Shown: positions 1 through 5,383 of the stretch, piece by piece
How the letters are laid out: the number at the start of each line of letters is the position of its first letter
Numbering within the stretch: the stretch's first letter is position 1
Source: Flavisolibacter sp.
GTDB lineage: Bacteria > Bacteroidota > Bacteroidia > Chitinophagales > Chitinophagaceae
Length of the DNA: 6,760 nucleotides
Assembly (NCBI GenBank): GCA_013695175.1
Contig: JACDAZ010000385.1
Coordinates: forward strand, 1 to 6,760
Direction of reading: 5' to 3'
Program-made: the position numbers and the translations under genes
The notes under the pieces: model-generated
The model's database searches: none
What the model was told of the DNA's origin: nothing
The model's input: the letters and a program-made list of their open reading frames with translations, nothing else

Positions 1-113
1 TACCTGGTGAATTGTTAAGTGGTGATCCCAAAAAAGTGGATGAATGGAGGCTGGAGCAAGCAGAAAAGAGAACTAAAGAAAAAAGACCTGATTTATTAAA
101 AGATGATAATTAA
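1..113 (+). CDS. trmD: tRNA (guanine-N1)-methyltransferase, C-terminal fragment (5' end outside window)
   Basis: TrmD is the cytoplasmic SPOUT-family enzyme that methylates N1 of G37 in tRNAs using S-adenosylmethionine, which prevents +1 frameshifting. Only the last 36 residues are visible, in the frame that starts with the codon at 3-5 and ends with TAA at 111-113. The stretch reads [19 protein letters not shown], followed by [17 protein letters not shown]. This matches the conserved TrmD tail: a P..LLSG segment, a K(I/V)..WR.(E/Q)Q helix and a terminal RT.(E/K)RPDLL. No other common family ends this way. The usual rplS neighbour does not follow; instead the next gene converges on it from the minus strand. 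The identification rests on a short tail, but a diagnostic one. Confidence 0.87.
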   Translation, partial: PGELLSGDPKKVDEWRLEQAEKRTKEKRPDLLKDDN

Positions 114-122
114 AGGAATGGT

Positions 123-146
123 AAAAAAAAGTGCCCCGCCAGGACT
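123..146 (-). terminator. probable intrinsic terminator of the minus-strand kinase transcript
   Basis: Read on the minus strand, AGTCCTGGCGGGGCACT (146 to 130) can fold into a hairpin: AGU pairs with ACU, CC with GG, and a U-G pair follows, with one bulged base and a short loop. Eight U residues come directly after it (complement of A8 at 123-130). A hairpin followed by a U tract is the classic rho-independent layout. The orientation suits the kinase gene ending at 311, about 165 bp upstream on that strand. An alternative four-pair stem, GCCC (133-136) with GGGC (151-154), uses the same GC-rich island. The stem is short, so efficiency is uncertain. Confidence 0.5.
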
Positions 147-202
147 GACAGGGCTTCACCCTTAACCATACGAAACCAAGAAATTTATATCAGGATTGAA
201 TT

Positions 203-257
203 ATTAGATATTAGATTATGAAATTACATTCTGTAAATACATATTCTAATATCTAAT
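203..257. repeat. 18-bp inverted repeat (long AT-rich hairpin) between convergent genes
   Basis: The left arm 203-220 (ATTAGATATTAGATTATG) is the reverse complement of the right arm 240-257 except for one T/T mismatch (216 opposite 244). The 19-nt loop contains a second hairpin: TTACA (224-228) against TGTAA (232-236) around a TTC loop. The whole 55 bp can therefore fold as one stem on either strand. It lies between the stop codons of trmD (+) and the kinase (-). It may protect 3' ends or act as a bidirectional barrier to read-through, although neither side has a U tract. It may instead be a copy of a dispersed intergenic repeat. The structure is seen in the sequence; the role is inferred. 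Confidence 0.7.
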
Positions 258-310
258 CGTTGAATGTTGTAGAATTATCGGTGAAAACACTTCCTGCGCA
301 GTATAGTTAA

Positions 311-2479
311 CTAAAGCTTTACATGTAACATTTGACGGGCTTCTTTTACGGCCTGGTTACATACATTACTTATGACTTCATAGTCTTCATCAAAGTGATT
401 ATCTGTTTCGTCTTTGACAGCTTCCACTTCCATGCGATGTAAATTCTGGTAAACAAGATCTAATAAGCCCAGGTAAGAAACAGAACTTTTCATACCATGC
501 GCAATACTCTTTATTTTTTGATTATTGCGAACGGCAATTGCTTCTTTGAGTAATTCCAGCTCTTCCGGCACCTGTACAATAAATTGCCTGATAATCGTAT
601 TTTCAAATTCAGTGTCACCACCGGAAAGTTCTTTTAAATACCCAAGATTGATCGTCATGTCTTCTTCTGTTTCTTCATTTAATTGGTTGTTACCATAAGA
701 AGCCAGTATTTCATACAATTCTGCATTTTTGATAGGTTTTGATATATAATCATTCATCCCATAACTAAGGCAGCGTTCTTTTTCGCCGGGCATAGCATGA
801 GCAGTCATAGCAATGACAGGAGTATCAAGTTTTAATTCATTTCTTATAGCAATCGTGGTAGAATAACCATCCATTTCCGGCATTTGAATATCCATTAAAA
901 TGAGACTGAATTTTTTATTACGCAATACATCCAAAGCTTCAACTCCGTTATTTACAATAACGCATTTTAAATTCCACTGGTTCATTAAATGTTTAATCAG
1001 TTGCTGGTTCATTTGGTTATCTTCTGCAACCAGCAAACGCATGTTTTTGACGAGAGATAAATTTAAAATTTCGTCTTCTTTATGGGCATAAAAATCTAAA
1101 TAAGGTTTAAATGGCAATACAACCCTGAATTCAGAACCTTTATGTATTTCACTGTTTAATTGAATAGTGCCTCGCTGCAGATCAACCAATTGCTTTACAA
1201 TAGATAAACCAAGACCCGTACCGCCATACCTGCGTGTTGTCTCTGCTTCTGCCTGTTGAAAGCGGTCAAATACTGCTTTGATTTTTTCTGAAGAAATACC
1301 AATACCCGAATCAGTTACAAGAAATTCAATGCGCACTTCATCATCTGTATGATGAAGCTGTTTCACATTCATTTTTACAAATCCTTTTTCTGTAAACTTA
1401 ATAGCATTACTAAGCAGGTTTATCAAAATTTGTGTCAACCGGACCGAATCTCCTTTTAAAGTATCATAAATATCAGGTTCTATAGTAATAGAAAAATCAA
1501 GATTTTTTTCTTTTGCTTTTTCATGAAACATGATTTCCACAGAAGAAACTAATCCATTAAGGCTGAATGGAGCTTCTTCAAAACTCATCATTCCAGCTTC
1601 TATTTTAGAAATATCAAGTATATCATTTATGATGGTTAAAAGATTTTCACTGGAAGAATATATATAGTCAATATATTGTTTTTGTTGTGAGTTAAGGTTC
1701 GACTTTTTCAATAAATTAGAAAATCCAAGAATAGCATTCATAGGTGTTCTGATCTCGTGGCTCATGTTAGCCAAAAATTGCTCCTTAATGGCAGCCATGT
1801 CTTTAACTCTCTTCTCAGAATCATTTAATGCATGGATCATTCTTTGTTGCTGCCTTCCTTTATTTACAATATACAAGAAAGCGAAAACACAGGCTATGCT
1901 GGCTAATACGCCAAGTAGAAAACCCATAACATTTGCTCTTTCACCGGTATTTTCAATGGAGCTTACAATATTTTTTAAATTCGTTTGCCTTATTTCATCA
2001 ATCTGTTTTACAACAAGAATTATACTGTCACGCAAAACCTTTCCCTTTCCTGTATTAATTAAATCTTCACTGGCCTCCCTGCCTTTTGTTTTGTATTCGT
2101 TTAAAATTGCAAGATTAAAAGACAATTTTTCCTGAACAATTCTGTTCAGTACCTGAATTTCCCTTTCTATTCTTGAATCAGTAAGCCTTTCGTTCAGGCG
2201 ACTCATATCATCTTCAATGGCACTGATTTTTTGTTCTGTGGATTGCAGGTATACCTGATTTGAAGTAATGACACCGCTCCGGATGTCACTTTCAATGGTC
2301 AAAACATCTGTTTCAAGATCACGTAAGGCATTTTGTATCTCTACTTCATCCAGCAACTGGCGGTTGCTGTTAATAAGGCGATTAATATTTTGATTGGAGT
2401 AAACTTGAATAAACCCTATAATAAGGATCCCTGCCAAAAAAAACCACAATGCAAGATATTTCATTACAGGCCGCCACAT
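311..2479 (-). CDS. membrane-bound hybrid sensor histidine kinase (TM-CHASE3-like-TM-HisKA-HATPase-REC-HPt)
   Basis: This 722-residue protein carries a complete multistep phosphorelay. A first membrane helix (about 8-27) and a second (about 184-206) bracket a mostly helical outer region (28-182). That region resembles a CHASE3 sensor in length, position and the RSGV...YL segment near 68-78. HisKA follows, with NMSHEIRTPMNAI and phosphoacceptor His241. The ATPase domain has an N-box with N354/N358, DSGIGIS (G1, 390-396) and YGGTGLGLSIV (G2, 418-428). The receiver domain (about 480-590) has E486/D487, phosphoacceptor D530 in LILMDIQMPEMDG, T559 and K581. A C-terminal HPt domain (about 608-722) carries His661 in IAHGMKSS. 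No DNA-binding or enzymatic output domain is present, so phosphate must pass to a separate regulator. Met1 is assumed; Met6, just before the first helix, is an alternative start. The gene lies 35 bp behind the small membrane-protein gene and is probably co-transcribed with it. The ligand cannot be deduced. Confidence 0.96.
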   Translation of the reverse strand: MWRPVMKYLALWFFLAGILIIGFIQVYSNQNINRLINSNRQLLDEVEIQNALRDLETDVLTIESDIRSGVITSNQVYLQSTEQKISAIEDDMSRLNERLTDSRIEREIQVLNRIVQEKLSFNLAILNEYKTKGREASEDLINTGKGKVLRDSIILVVKQIDEIRQTNLKNIVSSIENTGERANVMGFLLGVLASIACVFAFLYIVNKGRQQQRMIHALNDSEKRVKDMAAIKEQFLANMSHEIRTPMNAILGFSNLLKKSNLNSQQKQYIDYIYSSSENLLTIINDILDISKIEAGMMSFEEAPFSLNGLVSSVEIMFHEKAKEKNLDFSITIEPDIYDTLKGDSVRLTQILINLLSNAIKFTEKGFVKMNVKQLHHTDDEVRIEFLVTDSGIGISSEKIKAVFDRFQQAEAETTRRYGGTGLGLSIVKQLVDLQRGTIQLNSEIHKGSEFRVVLPFKPYLDFYAHKEDEILNLSLVKNMRLLVAEDNQMNQQLIKHLMNQWNLKCVIVNNGVEALDVLRNKKFSLILMDIQMPEMDGYSTTIAIRNELKLDTPVIAMTAHAMPGEKERCLSYGMNDYISKPIKNAELYEILASYGNNQLNEETEEDMTINLGYLKELSGGDTEFENTIIRQFIVQVPEELELLKEAIAVRNNQKIKSIAHGMKSSVSYLGLLDLVYQNLHRMEVEAVKDETDNHFDEDYEVISNVCNQAVKEARQMLHVKL

Positions 2480-2514
2480 GTATCTGACTAAAATACGAAA
2501 TCAACCATAACTAG

Positions 2515-2724
2515 CTACATCGATTTTCTGTATTTCTTGTAAGTGCGCAGGAAAAAAATTATAGATAAGGTTAAAGCAAGAGCACTTATGGCAACTATTG
2601 GAAGACGCTTTTGAGCAAATAATTCCGTTAGCAAGACATATTCAGATATAATCAATACGATTATACTCAGAATCACAGCTATTGTAAATTTTGTTGTCAT
2701 ATCCAAATGGTGAGTATAATGCAT
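2515..2724 (-). CDS. small two-helix membrane protein of unknown function
   Basis: I do not recognise this 69-residue protein. Two hydrophobic stretches (about 12-34 and 41-60) suggest two membrane helices joined by a short loop (ELFAQKRLP), and the tail is very basic (RTYKKYRKSM). By the positive-inside rule the C-terminus, and so probably the N-terminus, faces the cytoplasm. Met1 gives the longest reading; Met9 (MTTKFTIAV) is an equally plausible start and removes an odd His-rich leader. The gene ends 35 bp before the kinase on the same strand, so the two may form an operon, and the protein might be an accessory membrane partner of the kinase. That role is inferred from position only. A chance reading frame is not excluded, but two well-formed helices and a fitting location favour a real gene. 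Confidence 0.6.
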   Translation of the reverse strand: MHYTHHLDMTTKFTIAVILSIIVLIISEYVLLTELFAQKRLPIVAISALALTLSIIFFLRTYKKYRKSM

Positions 2725-2826
2725 TACCGGACCCTTATTTACTTTAAATATGTGTTAGTTATGGTTGCGACCTGACGAATTAATACTCAAGATCCGGAAA
2801 TGCTTATTCTTTCACAGGTGTTTAAG

Positions 2827-2834
2827 CAAAAATA
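2827..2834 (-). promoter_or_regulatory. candidate -7 promoter element for the small membrane protein and kinase genes
   Basis: On the minus strand this reads TATTTTTG, an exact match to the Bacteroidota -7 consensus TAnnTTTG. It lies about 100 bp upstream of the small membrane-protein start, in the 194-bp gap after the regulator gene. No convincing -33 TTG is present at the expected distance, so the call rests on one short element in AT-rich DNA. If real, the kinase could be transcribed independently of the LytTR gene, with a leader of roughly 95 nt. Confidence 0.35.
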
Positions 2835-2918
2835 TAGGAGTAATAATAGAGCTGACAGGCTATTAGGCAAGTTGTAAATAACCTTCGGTGAAACAGGCAA
2901 TAAATAAGCTGGCTACAT

Positions 2919-3614
2919 TTACAAAAGGTTTAATCTCTTTGTAAGTACTGTACGATAAGTATCTGCAACAGGAATGGTAGACTTTCCAATAGTTATTATC
3001 CCTTCCTGTATAAAGTCTATTTTTTTCAGCGAAACAATATAACTACGGTGTACCCTTATAAATTTGGAAGCCGGAAGTTTTTCTTCAATAGATTTTAAAG
3101 TGGCGTGCAAAACATGAAATTTTGCAGCCGTATGCACTTTTACATAATCACCCATTGCCTCCATGAACAAAATATCATCTACATTAATTCTCTTTAAAAC
3201 ACCATTATCTTTTACAAATACAAATTCCTGTTCATTCAGCTTCACCTCCTGCTTATCACTTGCCACCGTTTCATTTGCTCTTTCTATAGCTTGCAAAAAA
3301 CGGGCAGGTGATACAGGTTTCACAAGGTAATCAACAACATTGAGTTCAAAAGCTTCTACTGCATAGTCTTTTTTGGCAGTAGTGAATATAATAAGGGGTT
3401 TTTTGTTGCGTAGGTTTTTTATAAGTTCCAAACCTGTCATTCCGGGCATTTCTATATCCAGCAATAACAGGTCAACAGGTTTTTCATTAATCGCATGGTA
3501 AGCTTCCATGGCGTCTTCACATTCTTTAACCAGTTCCAGATCTTTCACCTGGCTAACTAACTGCTTCATGGCCATACGGGCCATCTTATTATCATCAACA
3601 ATCAGGCACTTCAT
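2919..3614 (-). CDS. LytTR-family response regulator (REC-LytTR)
   Basis: This 231-residue cytoplasmic transcription factor has the standard AlgR/AgrA-class layout and length. The receiver domain (about 1-118) shows D7/D8, phosphoacceptor D53 in LLLLDIEMPGMTGLE, T79 in FTTA and K99 in YLVKP, so it looks phosphorylatable. The LytTR DNA-binding domain (about 127-229) has FVFVKDNG, the FMEAMGDYVKVHT strand pair and the hallmark FIRVHRSYIVSLKKI (185-199). LytTR proteins usually bind paired direct repeats upstream of target promoters. The usual partner kinase is a LytS-type sensor, and none is visible here. The nearest kinase is the HPt-ending hybrid on the same strand, which could supply phosphate. 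The start ATG (3614-3612) has no Shine-Dalgarno sequence, normal for this phylum. The gene diverges from the secreted M14 gene pair, which are plausible regulatory targets. Confidence 0.96.
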   Translation of the reverse strand: MKCLIVDDNKMARMAMKQLVSQVKDLELVKECEDAMEAYHAINEKPVDLLLLDIEMPGMTGLELIKNLRNKKPLIIFTTAKKDYAVEAFELNVVDYLVKPVSPARFLQAIERANETVASDKQEVKLNEQEFVFVKDNGVLKRINVDDILFMEAMGDYVKVHTAAKFHVLHATLKSIEEKLPASKFIRVHRSYIVSLKKIDFIQEGIITIGKSTIPVADTYRTVLTKRLNLL

Positions 3615-3615
3615 G

Positions 3616-3630
3616 AGTTAAGGGGTAACT
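3616..3630. promoter_or_regulatory. small inverted repeat between regulator promoter and start, possible operator
   Basis: AGTTA (3616-3620) and TAACT (3626-3630) are reverse complements separated by AGGGG. They sit immediately upstream of the regulator ATG and downstream of its candidate -7 element. The location would suit autoregulation or a leader hairpin. The arms are only 5 bp and could occur by chance; this does not resemble the direct-repeat sites typical of LytTR proteins. Confidence 0.25.
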
Positions 3631-3631
3631 A

Positions 3632-3639
3632 CAAATTTA
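3632..3639 (-). promoter_or_regulatory. candidate -7 promoter element of the LytTR regulator gene
   Basis: On the minus strand this reads TAAATTTG, an exact TAnnTTTG match, about 17 bp upstream of the regulator start codon. A TTTG that could serve as the -33 element lies upstream (complement of CAAA at 3663-3666) with a 23-nt spacer, somewhat longer than usual. The predicted transcript would have a very short leader. The exact match and position make this the best promoter candidate in the window. Confidence 0.5.
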
Positions 3640-3655
3640 GGTGTATGAATTTACA

Positions 3656-3684
3656 TTTGAAACAAAGATCATAGCCAGTTTTTG
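3656..3684 (+). promoter_or_regulatory. candidate promoter for the M14 gene pair
   Basis: TTTG at 3656-3659 and AGTTTTTG at 3677-3684 are separated by 17 nt. This resembles the -33 TTTG and -7 TAnnTTTG arrangement, although the TA of the -7 box is not matched. The start codon is 47 bp downstream. It overlaps the divergent regulator promoter region, so one bound regulator could affect both directions. Support is weak to moderate. Confidence 0.3.
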
Positions 3685-3731
3685 AACAGTAATCAATTTC
3701 TTCATAAATTGACCGTTACTAAACAAACTGA

Positions 3732-5363
3732 ATGAAACAATTCTTCTTTTTATTTTTCATCATTTACATCCATCAATCGGTACTGGCACAAGATTACAGC
3801 AATCATTTACAACAATCCGCCCGGCTGGAAAAGCTTGCTAAAACTTATCCCCAATTTGTAAAACTGGGTTCTTTAATTAAAACTGCAGGTGGAAAAAATA
3901 TATGGTTATTAACTATTGGCACAGGACAGGTTAATCAAAAACCAGCCATTGCTGTAGTAGGTGGTGTAGAGGGTAATCATTTATTAGGTACAGAACTGGC
4001 TATTGCTTTTGCAGAAAAGCTTTTACAATCATCGGCTTCGGATAGTATACAAACCCTGCTTCGACACACGACTTTCTATGTTTTTCCCAATATGAGCCCC
4101 GATGCAACAGAACAATATTTTGCAAAATTAAAATATGAACGACAGGGCAATGCCAGCGATACAGATGATGACAGAGATGGCAGGATGAATGAAGATCCAT
4201 ATGACGACCTGGATGGTAATGGAAAAATAACTATAATGCGTATTGAATCAACCATTGGTGAATACAAATCCCACCCTGATAATGCAAGAGTATTAGTAAA
4301 AGCTGATTTGAACAAAGGTGAAAAGGGAATGTACAGAGTATTGACTGAAGGTATCGATAACGATAAAGATGGAAGTTTTAATGAAGACGGTGAGGGAGGT
4401 GTTTGGTTCAATAAAAATCTTACCTATAGACATCCCAGCTTTACACCCGGCTCTGGGGAATTTGCAGTGTCCGAACCTGAAGTAAGAGCATTACTGGATA
4501 CACTACATGGATTATTTAATGTATTTGCTGTAGTGAGTTACAGCAGTAATAATAATTTATCTGCCCCGGTTTCATTTAATTCACAGGCAGCGGCAACACG
4601 TATACCCGGTAGTTGGATGGAAGATGATGTAAAAGTGAATGTTATGGTAAGTGATCTTTATAATAAAGTGACAAAGACTAAAGACGCACCAAAATCTACT
4701 GCTGCCGGAGGTGATTTTTTATCATGGGCTTATTATCATTATGCCCGTTATAGTTTTAGCACACCGGGCTGGTGGGTTCCAAAATTTGTACCTGATACTT
4801 CCAAAAAAGAAAAGCCTTTATCAGTGGATGATGCAACAGCCAATTATATGCTTTGGGTTCAAAAAAAAGGCATTACAAATACTTTTACTGATTGGAAACC
4901 CATTTCGCACCCTGATTTTCCCGGGCAAAAAGTAGAAGTAGGTGGATTAGATCCTTTTGTTCTTATCAATCCACCTTACAATATGGTAGATTCTATTGCA
5001 ATAAAACAAACAGATTTTTTGGTGAAGCTTGCAGCTTTACAACCACAAATAGATATTGCCAATGTGCAAACAGAAAAATTAGGAAATGGTTTAACCAGGA
5101 TCACCATAGATGTGATGAACAAAGGCGCTTTACCATCTCACAGTAAATTAGGAGAAAGAAGCATCTGGATTAAAAGAGTTAATGTTAAACTGAATACCTC
5201 AGGTAATCAATCTGTAATCAGCGGCAGAAAAATTCAATTATTAAATACACTTGATGGTTATAGTTCGCAAAAACTTACCTGGCTTGTAAAAGGTAGTGGC
5301 AAGTTATCTATTGAAGCCGGTAGCCCTACTACAGGTTTTAAAACAGTTGATGTAAACCTGTAA
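3732..5363 (+). CDS. secreted M14 metallopeptidase-like protein, probable pseudoenzyme (all catalytic residues substituted)
   Basis: This 543-residue protein is exported: it has a hydrophobic signal peptide (1-19, likely cut after SVLA). It then follows an M14 (zinc carboxypeptidase) fold (about 25-435) and ends in a beta-rich domain (about 440-543). Comparison with the intact neighbour downstream shows that every key position is changed. The zinc motif HSNE aligns with EGNH (80-83), with His and Glu swapped. The substrate-binding Arg is Leu230. The third zinc His is Ser271 in VVSYSS. The position of Tyr248 in carboxypeptidase A is a Ser near 322. The catalytic Glu is Pro345 in FSTPGWW. Scaffold features persist: NMSPDA (120-125; compare the NPDA motif), GGDFLSW (326-332), and two Asp-rich calcium-type loops (DDDRDGRMNED near 145-155, DNDKDGSFNED near 209-219). 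The reading frame is full-length with no stops or frameshifts, so it is not a decayed gene. Likely roles, all inferred, are binding peptide or cell-wall material or partnering the downstream enzyme. The next gene starts 20 bp later. Confidence 0.93.
   Translation: MKQFFFLFFIIYIHQSVLAQDYSNHLQQSARLEKLAKTYPQFVKLGSLIKTAGGKNIWLLTIGTGQVNQKPAIAVVGGVEGNHLLGTELAIAFAEKLLQSSASDSIQTLLRHTTFYVFPNMSPDATEQYFAKLKYERQGNASDTDDDRDGRMNEDPYDDLDGNGKITIMRIESTIGEYKSHPDNARVLVKADLNKGEKGMYRVLTEGIDNDKDGSFNEDGEGGVWFNKNLTYRHPSFTPGSGEFAVSEPEVRALLDTLHGLFNVFAVVSYSSNNNLSAPVSFNSQAAATRIPGSWMEDDVKVNVMVSDLYNKVTKTKDAPKSTAAGGDFLSWAYYHYARYSFSTPGWWVPKFVPDTSKKEKPLSVDDATANYMLWVQKKGITNTFTDWKPISHPDFPGQKVEVGGLDPFVLINPPYNMVDSIAIKQTDFLVKLAALQPQIDIANVQTEKLGNGLTRITIDVMNKGALPSHSKLGERSIWIKRVNVKLNTSGNQSVISGRKIQLLNTLDGYSSQKLTWLVKGSGKLSIEAGSPTTGFKTVDVNL
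4158..4241 (+). other. Asp-rich calcium-type loop, copy 1, in the upstream M14 protein
   Basis: Residues 143-170 contain DDDRDGRMNED and, close behind, DDLDGNGKITIMR. Spaced acidic residues around DG resemble the DxDxDG calcium loops of thrombospondin type 3 repeats and dockerin/EF-hand-like motifs. The same insert, with the same flanking (D/N)xDRDG...DYDDLDGxG.IT.MR pattern, is found in the downstream paralogue. This indicates common ancestry of the pair and retained structural constraint. Calcium binding is inferred. Confidence 0.65.
4350..4391 (+). other. Asp-rich calcium-type loop, copy 2, in the upstream M14 protein
   Basis: Residues 207-220 read GIDNDKDGSFNEDG, a compact DxDxDGxxxED loop. 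The equivalent in the downstream protein is GIDNDGDGLVNEDG. Retention of both loops while the active site is lost argues that the fold is still under selection. Confidence 0.65.
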
Positions 5364-5383
5364 ACACTTTTTCAACCTACCAA

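Noticed and set aside
304..313. Perfect 10-bp palindrome TAGTTAACTA at the kinase stop codon
   Set aside because: Short AT-rich palindromes are expected by chance, and nothing else suggests a binding site.
900..2135. Plus-strand open frames of 63 and 123 codons (900-1091 and 1764-2135)
   Set aside because: They lie wholly opposite the histidine kinase, whose domains are continuous there. Their translations show no recognisable family.
2880..2930. Possible terminator of the regulator gene: AACCTT (2880-2885) opposite AAGGTT (2925-2930)
   Set aside because: The stem is only 6 bp with a 39-nt loop, overlaps the stop codon and is not followed by a U tract.
3686..3720. Search for a LytTR-type paired direct repeat before the M14 genes (ACAGTAAT at 3686, ACCGTTAC at 3712)
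   Set aside because: The two elements match the known LytTR pattern only partly and are 26 bp apart, not the usual two turns.
4000..4411. Minus-strand open frames of 66 and 111 codons (4000-4200 and 4076-4411)
   Set aside because: Both are antisense to the upstream M14-like gene, over its Asp-rich loop region. They show no domain and no start context of their own.
4711..4935. Plus-strand 74-codon frame overlapping the upstream M14-like gene
   Set aside because: It is an out-of-frame reading inside a clearly coding gene with good similarity to its paralogue.
3732..5363. Upstream M14-like gene as a decayed pseudogene or sequencing artefact
   Set aside because: The frame is intact over 543 codons with signal peptide and C-terminal domain. 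Residues around each lost catalytic site still align with the neighbour, so no frameshift explains the substitutions.
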